Shown here in pieces: positions 34,978 through 44,299 of a DNA stretch of 49,914 bases (positions within the stretch are counted from its first letter, which is position 1; each line of letters begins with the position of its first letter). This DNA is from Clostridia bacterium (GTDB lineage Bacteria; Bacillota; Clostridia; Oscillospirales; Acutalibacteraceae), in the NCBI GenBank assembly GCA_017517135.1, contig JAFXAK010000025.1, forward strand, positions 1 to 49,914, given 5' to 3'. The notes under the pieces were generated by a model. The model had not been told where the DNA came from. It ran no database searches and worked only from the letters and a program-made list of their open reading frames with translations. A program made the position numbers and the translations under genes.

Positions 34978-35018
34978 AACAGCCGCATGCTCGGATGAAC
35001 ATACGGCTGTTTCTTTTT
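34978..35018 (+). terminator. Intrinsic terminator
   Basis: AACAGCCG (34978-34985) pairs with CGGCTGTT (35004-35011), extended by CATG/CAT, then TCTTTTTTT. Confidence 0.8.
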
Positions 35019-35036
35019 TTATTTATAAATATTGTA

Positions 35037-35891
35037 TCAGAATTCAACAGTATAATGACGGACAAAAATTCCTACAAGCTTGTTGTAATCAAGTACATGC
35101 ATAACAGCGCCGTCTTCATCCAGCCAAAATGTAAGTCCTTCTGTTTCAATGTTGTTACCGCCCACATCTCTCATTGCGGCAACCTCTACCTCACCTGTTG
35201 CAACATCAACGCTGAGTATTCTTTTTGTGTTTTCAATATCCTTTGTGTCGTTTGAAAGATAAAGCACACCGTTATAGAACTCGCCGCCCTGAATTCTGTC
35301 TATAGGCTCTGAAAGAGCAATGGTATCAACATTTTTCATTGAATCATTCACATCATAAACATAAATATGTTCTGCGTTACTCCATTTTGAAGCATAAAGC
35401 AGTCCGCTCTCGTTATCTACAGCAAGCCACGGAATACCGTCATCATAAAGCTCGTTGGGAAGGTCGTAAACCTCACCTGCTGCTTCAAGTGTTTCGCAGT
35501 CAAAAACAACTATACAAGCATAACACTCGTCACCGCCCTCAACGGATGCGTAAATCTTGCCGTCGTAATAGCTTATTCCGCCGATATGATTATTTCCTCT
35601 GTCTTCACACAAAGAGGGCAAGGGATTGATTTTTCTGTCAACGAGCTCCATATCATCAAATGTGAACTTTGCAAGTGCCTGTAAATCAAGTGCGGTGATA
35701 GAGCCGCTTGTGTAGTAATATTCACCGTCGGTTGTTATTCCCTGCCCCATAAAAAGAGCCTTTTCAAGCACAAAAACATCCTGAGACACAAGCTGTGCAG
35801 AGTCCGTTGACTGTGCGGCAGGTGTTGTTATAAGAGTTAAAAGCAAAAGGGGCATAGAGATAATTGCCCATATTTTTCTGAGAATAAACAT
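35037..35891 (-). CDS. Secreted beta-propeller-like protein
   Basis: A 284-residue exported protein (signal peptide about 1-26, ending TPAAQ). Four or more repeats have the form of a strand ending in YYDGKIYAS, LLYASKW or YNGVLYLSN, as in six-bladed propellers of the PQQ/NHL or SMP-30 type. No catalytic residues can be assigned. It is transcribed alone, convergent with the SGNH gene and divergent from the glycosidase gene, with about 140 bases in between. It could bind a sugar or metal, but the function is unknown. Confidence 0.65.
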   Translation of the reverse strand: MFILRKIWAIISMPLLLLTLITTPAAQSTDSAQLVSQDVFVLEKALFMGQGITTDGEYYYTSGSITALDLQALAKFTFDDMELVDRKINPLPSLCEDRGNNHIGGISYYDGKIYASVEGGDECYACIVVFDCETLEAAGEVYDLPNELYDDGIPWLAVDNESGLLYASKWSNAEHIYVYDVNDSMKNVDTIALSEPIDRIQGGEFYNGVLYLSNDTKDIENTKRILSVDVATGEVEVAAMRDVGGNNIETEGLTFWLDEDGAVMHVLDYNKLVGIFVRHYTVEF

Positions 35892-35973
35892 TTCTTTTCC
35901 TCCCCGAAATTTTATAACTTAAATATATCAGATATAACAGAAAATAGCAATACAATTTTGTTTTGTGTTTTCT

Positions 35974-36003
35974 ATTGTTTATTGATAACAATTATGATAA
36001 AAT
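35974..36003 (+). promoter_or_regulatory. Promoter of the GH63-like gene with an embedded palindrome
   Basis: TTGTTT (35975-35980), 17 bases, TAAAAT (35998-36003). ATTGTT (35974-35979) and AACAAT (35987-35992) form an inverted repeat over the -35 and spacer, a plausible operator. Confidence 0.5.
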
Positions 36004-36033
36004 AAATATATATATTCTGAAAAGGAGAATATT

Positions 36034-38799
36034 ATGGCTACATATTCAAAATGCTTCCCGGCGTGGGGACCTTACGGAAAAAAGTATATGGGTATTTCGA
36101 GAATTGCGGATCACAGCTTTGCAAAGGGTGTCCGCTTTGATTTCACGGTTGCTCCTGCAATTTTCGGCGGTGACATAAAGGTTCCCAACACTACCCTGCC
36201 CTCGGGTTGCCATCCGTGGAGATGCAGTAAGGATTATTCCGTATTCACATACAGACATGACCTTGAATGGAAGGATAAGGTTTATGCTGAGGTTTCATAT
36301 GTCAGACTTTCCGACGAAAGCACCCTGGTAAGAACAGAGCTTGTCAATAATACTCCTCTAATACAGAACTGTGTTATTAATTTCTTCGAGTCGGTTGAAT
36401 ATCCCACTCCTTCATACTGTAAGCTCACTCTCCCCGAAAAGTGCGATTTCAAGAAGGCACTCGAATACACAAGCTACAAATATGCAATAAAGCGTCCCTG
36501 GGACGAGCAGAATGCAGACGGCTTCAGAAAAGGCGAATTTGCAGATAACAGATTTGTCGGCGGCTTCGGTCTTGGTGACAGAGCGGGCAAATGGCATATG
36601 CCCCATCGCGTGCTTCTGCCCTTCGGCGGTGAAAAGGGTGACGCAGTTTCACTCACAATGAATATTGAAAACAGCTATAATAATCCCGTGCTTGCCGTCA
36701 GATACCGCAGTGCAGGCATTGAATACATACAGGGAAAAATGGTCGGTGTAAATATTGTACCCGCCGAAACTTTGGCAACATTCACGCTGAATGAAAATAC
36801 ACTTCTTGAATTTGAACCCGTTGACGAGCCTGCAGTTAAATTCTTTGACATAGGTAAAATCGATAAGGGTGAGTTCAATATATGCCTTGAAGCTCTCGGA
36901 ACGGGCGGAATTGAATTTGACTTTTTCTGTGTATGCGAAAAGGAGGACTGCGAAAAGGTAAGAGCAGATATGCTCCCCTATGAATTTACTCCCGAATACA
37001 AATGCGAAAAGCATCCCGACGGCGGATATATCACAAAATGCACATACAAGGATGTTGACGGCACATTTATTTTCCGCACATTCAATGACAACACCCGACT
37101 TCGTACCATTGAAACAGGAGCCCTTGAGGACTGTATGACAGCAAGACTGTCAAACTCCGATCCCACCTTTGATGATGTAACGGAAAGCTTTACGGGTGCT
37201 TTTTCGAGAAAGCACAGCGATGACGGCTTTTTCCTTAACTCAATAGTACACACAATTTTTGTTCAGCCCGAAAGTAAGCACATTGAGTATGCTGTAATTT
37301 CAAAGGGTGAAACTCAATATAAGTCCTCAGCAGAATACGAAAAGATTTTTGAAGAAAGTCTTAATGAGGTTGATGCGGCTTGCTATAACAGCGAGGGCAA
37401 AAAATATGAGCTCAGCTGCGATATTCTCAAATCAACCGTAATGGTAAATGCGGTTTATCCTATATACAAGCACGGTGAATATATCATTCACCACACACCC
37501 GGCAAGAGATGGGACTGTCTTTACACTTGGGATTCAGGCTTCATAGGCCTCGGAATGAACGATTATTCCGAGATGTTTGCCGAATACAGCCTTGACACCT
37601 ATTTCAGCGACGAGAGCAATACGGACTATGCATTTTTGCATCACGGCTCCCCCGTTCCCGTGCAGATGTATCTCTATCTTGAAATGCTCAAACGCAGAAA
37701 TGACAAAACAAAGCTTCTCGAAATGTACCCCAGAGCAAAGCTTTATTATGATTTCCTTGCAGGTAAAATTATGGGCTCAACAACAGCGAAGCTCAAAAGC
37801 GGACTTACCACGACCTACGATTATTTCTATTCAACAAGCGGTATGGACGACTACCCTGCTCAGGTTGCTATGATGGACAGAAATATCCGCGACACAACAG
37901 CTCCCGTAATCTCAACCTCACAGCTTATCAGATGCGGTAAAATCCTCAAAATGGTGGCTTCAAAGCTCGGCAAAGCAGATGATGTTACTGTTTACGAGAG
38001 CGACATTGAAAGACTCACCGAGGCACTTACAAAATATTCTTGGGACAAAGACAGCGGATATTTCAGCTATGTTCTCCATAATGAAAGCTATGAGCCTCAG
38101 GGCTTTATGCTTACCGAAGACGGCGAAAACCTCAACAAGGGACTTGACGGTATTTATCCGATAATTGCAGGAGCGTGCAATGAGGAGCAGAAAAATGCAA
38201 TCCTCGGACATCTCAAAAACGAAAAGGAAATGCTCTCTCCCTACGGCATCAGCGCTGTTGATGTAACCGCAGGCTACTTTATGGTCAACGGCTACTGGAA
38301 CGGCAACATCTGGTTCCCGCATCAGTGGTTTATATGGAAATCTATGCTTGACCTCGGTGAAAGTGATTTTGCATACACCATAGCAAAGCTCGCTCTCGAC
38401 ATATGGAAACGAGAGGTAGACTATTCATATTACACATTTGAAATGGTAAATGTTGTTACGGGCAGAGGCGGCTGGTTCCACAACTTCGGCGGTCTTTCAA
38501 CTCCCATCACAATGTGGGCAAACGCCTATTTCAAGCCCGGCACCTTCAACACAGGCTTTGATATGTGGGTTGATAAGGCTGAATTCAACGAAAATAATAC
38601 TGCATTTAATGCCGAGATAAACTATTTCGGAGAAAACAAAAAATCTACCGTAATTGTAACGATGGATGAAAATGAGAAATATAAGGTGACACTTGACGGT
38701 GAGGAAATTGAATTCGTTGAGAGATTCAACGGAACTGTTGAAATTACGGTTTCAATTAAAGATAAAGAAGTTCATAATCTCAAGGTAGAAAAGTTATAA
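36034..38799 (+). CDS. GH63-like (alpha/alpha)6-barrel glycosidase
   Basis: A 921-residue cytoplasmic enzyme, as no signal peptide is present. Residues about 1-440 are beta-rich. A barrel domain follows, beginning with HTPGKRWDCLYTWDSGFIGLGM. WDSGF and later GYFMVNGYWNGNIWFPHQWF resemble the catalytic region of GH63/mannosylglycerate-hydrolase-like and related trehalase-type families. A C-terminal beta domain of about 80 residues completes it. It would remove terminal glucose or mannose from imported sugars; the exact family and substrate are unsettled. AAAGGAG lies before the ATG. Confidence 0.78.
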   Translation: MATYSKCFPAWGPYGKKYMGISRIADHSFAKGVRFDFTVAPAIFGGDIKVPNTTLPSGCHPWRCSKDYSVFTYRHDLEWKDKVYAEVSYVRLSDESTLVRTELVNNTPLIQNCVINFFESVEYPTPSYCKLTLPEKCDFKKALEYTSYKYAIKRPWDEQNADGFRKGEFADNRFVGGFGLGDRAGKWHMPHRVLLPFGGEKGDAVSLTMNIENSYNNPVLAVRYRSAGIEYIQGKMVGVNIVPAETLATFTLNENTLLEFEPVDEPAVKFFDIGKIDKGEFNICLEALGTGGIEFDFFCVCEKEDCEKVRADMLPYEFTPEYKCEKHPDGGYITKCTYKDVDGTFIFRTFNDNTRLRTIETGALEDCMTARLSNSDPTFDDVTESFTGAFSRKHSDDGFFLNSIVHTIFVQPESKHIEYAVISKGETQYKSSAEYEKIFEESLNEVDAACYNSEGKKYELSCDILKSTVMVNAVYPIYKHGEYIIHHTPGKRWDCLYTWDSGFIGLGMNDYSEMFAEYSLDTYFSDESNTDYAFLHHGSPVPVQMYLYLEMLKRRNDKTKLLEMYPRAKLYYDFLAGKIMGSTTAKLKSGLTTTYDYFYSTSGMDDYPAQVAMMDRNIRDTTAPVISTSQLIRCGKILKMVASKLGKADDVTVYESDIERLTEALTKYSWDKDSGYFSYVLHNESYEPQGFMLTEDGENLNKGLDGIYPIIAGACNEEQKNAILGHLKNEKEMLSPYGISAVDVTAGYFMVNGYWNGNIWFPHQWFIWKSMLDLGESDFAYTIAKLALDIWKREVDYSYYTFEMVNVVTGRGGWFHNFGGLSTPITMWANAYFKPGTFNTGFDMWVDKAEFNENNTAFNAEINYFGENKKSTVIVTMDENEKYKVTLDGEEIEFVERFNGTVEITVSIKDKEVHNLKVEKL

Positions 38800-38811
38800 A
38801 CAATAAAAACT

Positions 38812-38858
38812 AAACACACAGAGCCGAGTACGGAAATGCACTTGGCTCTGTGTGTTTA
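38812..38858. terminator. Terminator hairpin after the glycosidase gene
   Basis: AAACACACAGAGCC pairs with GGCTCTGTGTGTTT, with a further short stem inside. The stem is symmetric, so it can work on both strands. Confidence 0.75.
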
Positions 38859-38974
38859 TAATATTTCAATACTTTAACAAAAAAAATCCCACCTGATAGC
38901 TTTACAGTTATAAAAACTGAAAGTTACATAGCGAAAAAAATAATACCAACATATTCTATTAATCCGATTCCGTT

Positions 38975-39144
38975 TGCCCGCCAGGGCAACTTCGTTGTGC
39001 CGAAGGCACACTTCATTGGCAAAGCCACTTCATTTGCCGAAAGACAACATCATTTTGTGTCCGCTTTTCGGACAATGAAGTTGACAGCAAGCTGTCAAAT
39101 GAAGTACTCGCTTCGCTCGTAACGATGTTGTGTCCTGCGGACAC
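38975..39144. repeat. Array of short hairpins separated by ACTTCATT boxes that flip orientation
   Basis: Hairpins such as GCCCGCCAGGGC, TGCCGAAGGCA, GGCAAAGCC, TGTCCG/CGGACA (39057-39073), GACAGCAAGCTGTC and GTGTCC/GGACAC alternate with 8-base boxes. Four boxes read ACTTCGTT, ACTTCATT, ACTTCATT and ACATCATT (38988-39054). After the central hairpin three are inverted: AATGAAGT, AATGAAGT and AACGATGT (39074-39128). The element is non-coding and next to a tRNA. It does not look like CRISPR (unequal units, palindromic spacers). Confidence 0.7.
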
Positions 39145-39154
39145 AAACACAAAC

Positions 39155-39185
39155 AAAAAAAGACTTGCAACGCAAGTCTTTTTTT
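39155..39185. terminator. Bidirectional terminator downstream of tRNA-Pro
   Basis: AAAAAAAGACTTG-CAAC-GCAAGTCTTTTTTT: a symmetric stem with A- and T-runs, so it ends transcription from either strand. Confidence 0.8.
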
Positions 39186-39188
39186 GTT

Positions 39189-39265
39189 TGGTCGGAGTGA
39201 GGTGATTCGAACACCCGACTTCTTCGTCCCGAACGAAGCGCTCTACCAAACTGAGCCACACCCCG
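39189..39265 (-). tRNA. tRNA-Pro (anticodon CGG)
   Basis: Reading the complement: acceptor CGGGGTG pairs with CACTCCG, the anticodon loop is TTCGGGA (anticodon CGG), the T-arm has GGTGTTCGAATCACC, and ACCA is encoded at the 3' end. A consensus promoter lies 40 bases upstream. Confidence 0.95.
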
Positions 39266-39305
39266 ATATTTTCGGCTGTATTGAATACAGCCGATTTGAG
39301 TTGTT

Positions 39306-39334
39306 ATTATAACATAAGTTGTTTCTATTGTCAA
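39306..39334 (-). promoter_or_regulatory. Consensus promoter of tRNA-Pro
   Basis: Minus strand: TTGACA (complement of 39329-39334), 17 bases, TATAAT (complement of 39306-39311). Between promoter and tRNA lies a hairpin, CGGCTGTAT/ATACAGCCG. Confidence 0.85.
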
Positions 39335-39346
39335 CCACGCATTAAA

Positions 39347-39967
39347 TCATTTTTCTGATTCGCTTTTTGCATAAGCTCTGAAAACAAAGCCTGAGATTAT
39401 GAAGCATATCAGCTCTATAACATATATTGCTAATGAAACATATGAATTTGATGCAAGGAAGGTTATAAGGCTTGCTGTTACACCGAAAACGGCAAGCAAT
39501 CTCGGCAATACATATATGACTACGGCTGCTGCAGTTAATCCTATAACGGCTTTCATTCTTTTATCATTTGCAAATTCCTTGTATACAAACAAAAAGAAAT
39601 AACAAAAGAATGCGGGGAATGAAAGTGCTAACAGTACAATTATAAACCATTCAGAGCCCATAAAGGCAACTGCATCAAAGAGAATGTTATATGTGGTTAT
39701 CAGCAAATTAAAAACCGGTATAAGCAAAAGGAAAATGAGCGGTATGCTTTCCCATACATGTTTATTGAGCATTCCTGCCGTGCTTCTTATAAGATGTACT
39801 GCTATTGCCATACTTAAAATTGCAAGCACCGTATTAGCCGCGTCGGCAAAAGCGCTGCCCGACATAAATACTGATATCAAGCAACGGACAATAAGACAAA
39901 CTGCTGTTGCAATACCCACAGTACTCGGCAAGAAACGATAATTGAACATCGGTTTCATATCACACAT
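39347..39967 (-). CDS. Polytopic membrane protein of unknown function
   Basis: A 206-residue protein with about six hydrophobic segments and only short charged loops. No motif lets me assign a family. Two starts are possible: ATG 39967 (GGAG only about 4 bases away) or ATG 39958 (spacing about 13). It sits between tRNA-Pro and the GH38 gene, 31 bases after the GH38 stop, and could be co-transcribed with it. A transport or signalling role is possible but not supported. Confidence 0.6.
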   Translation of the reverse strand: MCDMKPMFNYRFLPSTVGIATAVCLIVRCLISVFMSGSAFADAANTVLAILSMAIAVHLIRSTAGMLNKHVWESIPLIFLLLIPVFNLLITTYNILFDAVAFMGSEWFIIVLLALSFPAFFCYFFLFVYKEFANDKRMKAVIGLTAAAVVIYVLPRLLAVFGVTASLITFLASNSYVSLAIYVIELICFIISGFVFRAYAKSESEK

Positions 39968-39998
39968 TTTCTCCTTTCCTTATTTTTATTCTTCTTTA

Positions 39999-42900
39999 TC
40001 AGTATGATACCTTGAGTGTCTTTATTTCAAACGGTCTGAATGTAAGAGAAATATTCTTAACACCTGCAAGTTCGCTCTGAACCTCTTCAAGCATATTGGT
40101 AACTTCGACCTTTGTTGCACAGTCTGCTGCATCGAATACAGCATTTGTATATGAGCCTTCTGCTTCGTAAAGTCTTACGATATATGCCTTTTCGCTGTCT
40201 TCACAGGGCTTTATAGCTTCAATGATGATGTTGCTGCTGTCAATCTTTGCAAGAGTAGTCGTCTCAGCTTCACCTGAAGCTACAACAACGGGGATATTGA
40301 GCATATATGAGGGCTCAATTACGCTCTTTGCATCAAATGCACAGTTATGGGGAAGCAATGAATATACGCAACGGTGTATACCGTCCTTGTCACCCTTATA
40401 GTCGGGATGCGTGCCGCCCTTATGGAGTGAAAGACGAAGACTGCCTTCCTTTACGGTGATACCGTACTTACAGTCATTGAGAATTGCGATACCGTATTTT
40501 GCTTCGGAAAGGTCTGTATACTTGTGGTTTACAACCTCAAACTTTGCTTCTTCAATGCTGTTGTTTCTTGTTGTGGGACGCTTAGCGTAACCGAACTGAA
40601 TTTCATTACGGGCAAAGTCATCATATACACAGGTATCAAATGCAGCTTTTAAGAAGCGGTGGTCGTCATTCCAGTCCATAGCTGTGTCAAATCTTACCTC
40701 TGCAGAATCTGCAAAGAAAATGATATCCTGCTTTACGGTTGATTTCTTGCTGATTTCATATTCACAACGGATAATGTATGCAACTGCACCAACAGAAATA
40801 ACTTCTCTTGAAACAAGCTTTGATGCGTTCTGATATTTAAGCTCAATATCAGCATCAACATCCCAATTGTCCCAGAATGCGGGATAGTCTTCCGCAATGA
40901 GAAGAGTATTGAAGTTTTCACCATCAACAAGCTCTCTGTTAACTCTCTTGTCTACAAATGAAGACATTGTGCCGTTATCAGCAAATGTAACCTTTGCAAA
41001 GGGTGTTTCAAGAGTGTTTTCAGTAGCAACGAATGTGCTGTTATCTTCAACAGCTCCGTCTTTGAGCTTTAATGTTACGCTTGAAAGAGCGGGTACGGTT
41101 ATACCTGACACAAGCAGCTTCTTGTTTCCGTCAAGGTCGGTATAAATCTGCTGTCTGCAGTCTGCATCAACTATCTTGCCGTTATAGTCAAGGAAAATAC
41201 AGTCGTTTCTGTCAAAGGAAAGGGTGTTGATAAGTGTAACAGCATCATCGCCCTCGGCATTTACAAGCAATGCGGTCTTTTCCTCAGCTTCCTTTATAAG
41301 TGCTGATGTCTGTGCACGGCTTTCCTCATGTGCTCTGTTTATACAGGTGCCGGGGAGAATATCGTGGAACTGATTTATAAGTAATGTTTCATACAAGGGA
41401 GCAATTTCTGCGCTGTCTGCAGCCTTTTTGTTCTTTACGCTGTCCATAACAGTTGCAATTTCAAGATCACGCAGAGCAAATTCTGCCTTACGGTTATTTC
41501 TCTTTATTGTATGCTGGTTTGTGAGAGTGCCTCTGTGAAGCTCAAGATAAAGCTCGCCTCTGTATGTATTGGGATTCTGACAGGACTGCTCAAGCTCCTT
41601 CATAAAGTCGCCTACGAACTTGTGCTCCATCTTAGGACAGCCGTCAAGGTCCTTGCAACGGCGTGCAAGCTCAACCATTTCAAACTGAGGTCCGCCGCCT
41701 CCGTCACCGAAGCCGTATGCAAGATATCTCTTGCTTGTTACAGTCTTCTGCTTTATGCCGCTTTCACCGTCAATTCTGTGGTGTGCAGCTTCAACATCGG
41801 GATAGTGGTGAGTTGTGTTAAAATGAGTGAATACCTTTGTTCCGTCAAGTCCCTGCCAATAGAAGGTATCAATCGGGAATTTGTTTGTATCATTCCAGGA
41901 AATCTTTGTGGTAAGAAAATAATCAACAGCACAGCCCTTCATAATCTGAGGAATTGCTGCCGAGTAACCGAAGGTATCGGGAAGCCAGAAGCAGTTGGAG
42001 GTGTAATTGAAATGCTTACGGGTAAATCTCTGTCCCCACAGGAACTGTCTTATCATAGATTCACCTGAAGTGATATTACAGTCACATTCTACCCAAACAC
42101 CGCCGTTGGGCTCATATTTGCCGTCTGCTACTGCCTTTTTGATTCTTTCAAAAAGCTCGGGATAGTGCTTGAGAAGCATATTTGAATGACAAGCAGAGCT
42201 CTGTATGAACTTGTATTCGGGATACTGCTCCATAAGATTGAGCTGATTTGCATATGTTCTTGCACACTTTTTGATTGTTTCATCAACATGCCAAAGCCAG
42301 GCTGTGTCCATATGAGAATGACCGATGATAGCTGCCTCGGGAGCAGAATCTGCATTCTTCTTTGCGAGAGCCTCTTTCATAACAGGCTTTACAGCCTCCA
42401 TTGATGCTTTTACATCCTCCCAGTCTGTATCATCAACGGAAAGATATACACCGCAGAAGACCTTGTACAGCGCATTTACCGCATCTGCTCTTCTGAAGGA
42501 GTTTTCGGGAAGAGTCTGAGCCAGCTGAAGAAGGATAAGAAGGTCAAAATAGAATTCCTGTACCTCATAATCCTTTATACAGATATCAACACCGTTGAAA
42601 TCAAAGGTGAAATCTGTTATCGGGTATGTATCCTCGGGCATACAGCCGGGATAGAGATGACCTGCATAATATTCCAGAGCAACATCAATTTTTTCATTTG
42701 CTTCGGGGGCATATTTTATCATATCACAATAGTGATTTCCGTGGCCTGTATAAACAATTTTTGTTGCAAATGTGCCGAAGGGCTTGCCGTTTACAAAAAG
42801 CATTGCCTCATAGCCGCCGATGTGGGGCTTGACAAACAAAGTTTTACCTGCAAGAGCCTCGGGAACGGTATATTCGCCTCTGAACCAGCAATATGTACCC

Positions 42901-43091
42901 TCGCCTGACCACTTACTGCCGTTTTTTACCTCTTCAAAGGGCAGCTCGGGGATTGAATGATACTGCTTGTTGACATGGCATTTTCCCATATTTTTAAGTT
43001 CATCAACCTTTATAAAAATATGGGGCTCAACAGCCTCGGCAAAGCGGTTAAGCTTTGTTATCATTCTGTCTATCTGTGCCTGATTAAGCAT
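39999..43091 (-). CDS. Glycoside hydrolase family 38 alpha-mannosidase (standard form)
   Basis: A 1030-residue enzyme. After an N-terminal beta domain (about 1-240), GHSHMDTAWLWH (His260, Asp262) opens the catalytic barrel, LPDTFGYSAAIPQIM holds the likely nucleophile Asp372, and INQFHDILPG near 560 gives further metal ligands. There is no signal peptide. It differs clearly from the other GH38 in layout (long N-terminal domain), so the two are likely to hydrolyse different alpha-mannosides. AAAGGAAG precedes the start. Confidence 0.94.
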   Translation of the reverse strand: MLNQAQIDRMITKLNRFAEAVEPHIFIKVDELKNMGKCHVNKQYHSIPELPFEEVKNGSKWSGEGTYCWFRGEYTVPEALAGKTLFVKPHIGGYEAMLFVNGKPFGTFATKIVYTGHGNHYCDMIKYAPEANEKIDVALEYYAGHLYPGCMPEDTYPITDFTFDFNGVDICIKDYEVQEFYFDLLILLQLAQTLPENSFRRADAVNALYKVFCGVYLSVDDTDWEDVKASMEAVKPVMKEALAKKNADSAPEAAIIGHSHMDTAWLWHVDETIKKCARTYANQLNLMEQYPEYKFIQSSACHSNMLLKHYPELFERIKKAVADGKYEPNGGVWVECDCNITSGESMIRQFLWGQRFTRKHFNYTSNCFWLPDTFGYSAAIPQIMKGCAVDYFLTTKISWNDTNKFPIDTFYWQGLDGTKVFTHFNTTHHYPDVEAAHHRIDGESGIKQKTVTSKRYLAYGFGDGGGGPQFEMVELARRCKDLDGCPKMEHKFVGDFMKELEQSCQNPNTYRGELYLELHRGTLTNQHTIKRNNRKAEFALRDLEIATVMDSVKNKKAADSAEIAPLYETLLINQFHDILPGTCINRAHEESRAQTSALIKEAEEKTALLVNAEGDDAVTLINTLSFDRNDCIFLDYNGKIVDADCRQQIYTDLDGNKKLLVSGITVPALSSVTLKLKDGAVEDNSTFVATENTLETPFAKVTFADNGTMSSFVDKRVNRELVDGENFNTLLIAEDYPAFWDNWDVDADIELKYQNASKLVSREVISVGAVAYIIRCEYEISKKSTVKQDIIFFADSAEVRFDTAMDWNDDHRFLKAAFDTCVYDDFARNEIQFGYAKRPTTRNNSIEEAKFEVVNHKYTDLSEAKYGIAILNDCKYGITVKEGSLRLSLHKGGTHPDYKGDKDGIHRCVYSLLPHNCAFDAKSVIEPSYMLNIPVVVASGEAETTTLAKIDSSNIIIEAIKPCEDSEKAYIVRLYEAEGSYTNAVFDAADCATKVEVTNMLEEVQSELAGVKNISLTFRPFEIKTLKVSY

Positions 43092-43188
43092 TTTTCATAA
43101 CACTTCCTTTTCTCTTATCCGACTGAAAAGCATCACCTTTCAGCATATTTAATGATATTTTAATATATAAAAAAATTTTTTTCAATAC

Positions 43189-43479
43189 TTACTTTGAAAA
43201 TATATCAAAAAGAGGTTTATTTTGTTTTAATGGCTCAGCGGGACAGGCATTTTTAACAAGTATGACATCGTCACCGATAACACAGATATCCTCCCAGCTG
43301 ACCTTGAGCATATCCCCTTTTCTGAAGCCTGACATACGGCTTTGTGCAAGCACAAGCAAGGACACAAGTTTACCGCTGCAAACATCAACCTCAACATCTG
43401 TAACCGTGCCGATACAAGCCGCATTTTCAACATTTATCACATCTTTTTTACATAAATCCTCAATACTGCAGCAACCCAT
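43189..43479 (-). CDS. YlmC/YmxH-type PRC-barrel sporulation protein
   Basis: A 96-residue PRC-barrel-like protein. CSIEDLCKKDVINVENAACIG, LVLAQ and VSWEDICVIGDDVILV are features of the YlmC/YmxH family, whose members are often found immediately after sigG in Clostridia. It lies 52 bases after the sigG stop. The role in sporulation is conserved by context but its mechanism is unclear. The start is preceded by AGGGGG. Confidence 0.85.
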   Translation of the reverse strand: MGCCSIEDLCKKDVINVENAACIGTVTDVEVDVCSGKLVSLLVLAQSRMSGFRKGDMLKVSWEDICVIGDDVILVKNACPAEPLKQNKPLFDIFSK

Positions 43480-43531
43480 TATCCTGCCCCCTGAAAATAC
43501 TTGTTTTAATATATATTTATAAAACAGCTTT

Positions 43532-44299
43532 TCAGTTTATGCCCCGCAATTTATCCATAGCCGCTTTTTCAAGTCTTGAAACCTGCGCCTGTGAAATTCC
43601 TATTTCCTCGGCAACCTCTGTCTGTGTTTTACCGACCATAAAACGCCTGTGAAGAATCTGTTTTTCCCTCTCTCCGAGATTTTTGATAGCCTCTCTGATA
43701 TTTATTTCATCTATCCAGTCAGCCTCCGAGTTGCTGTCGCCTAACTGATCCACAACAAAAATTGTATCTCCCGAGTCGGAATACACCGGCTCATACAGGG
43801 AAACGGGCTCAACAACGGCTTCAAGTGCTATCACAACCTGCCTTACGGGCAAATGCATTCTCTGTGCAATTTCTTCAACAGTAGGCTCACGGTTGTTTTC
43901 GTTTATAAACTCCTCTTTTATCTGCATTGCGTGATAGGCGGTATCCCTCATTGAACGGCTCACCCGCACAGAGTTATTATCTCTGAGAAAGCGTCTTATC
44001 TCGCCTATTATCATAGGCACACCGTAGGTGGAAAACTGCACGCCCTGAGATAAATCAAAATTGTCTATTGCCTTTATAAGCCCGATACAGCCCACCTGAA
44101 ACAAATCGTCGGGGCTGTCACAGCGTCCCGTAAATCTTTGTATCACACTCAGAACCAATCTTAAATTGCCGCAAATCAGCTTCTCCCGTGCCTTTTTGTC
44201 TCCACAGCGTGCCTTTTCAAGAAGCTTCAGGGTTTCCTCATTTTTAAGTCCCTTGAGAGTAGCGGTGTTGACACCGCAAATTTCAACCTTTGCAATCAC
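43532..44299 (-). CDS. sigG: RNA polymerase sporulation sigma factor SigG
   Basis: A 255-residue sigma-70 family protein that directs late forespore gene expression. The N-terminal VEICGVNT matches the sigma-G signature, followed by region 2 (NLRLVLSVIQRFTG, DLFQVGCIGLIKAIDNFDLS, then STYGVPMIIGEIRRFLRDN), region 3 and region 4 (REKQILHRRFMVGKTQTEVAEEIG, then QAQVSRLEKAAMDKLRG). The start is GTG at 44299 with GGAGG upstream. Its presence shows the organism is genetically equipped for sporulation. YlmC/YmxH follows as usual. Confidence 0.96.
   Translation of the reverse strand: MIAKVEICGVNTATLKGLKNEETLKLLEKARCGDKKAREKLICGNLRLVLSVIQRFTGRCDSPDDLFQVGCIGLIKAIDNFDLSQGVQFSTYGVPMIIGEIRRFLRDNNSVRVSRSMRDTAYHAMQIKEEFINENNREPTVEEIAQRMHLPVRQVVIALEAVVEPVSLYEPVYSDSGDTIFVVDQLGDSNSEADWIDEINIREAIKNLGEREKQILHRRFMVGKTQTEVAEEIGISQAQVSRLEKAAMDKLRGIN

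Noticed and set aside
38975-39144. CRISPR array
   Set aside because: Units and gaps are unequal, the gaps are palindromic, the boxes flip orientation and no cas genes are present.
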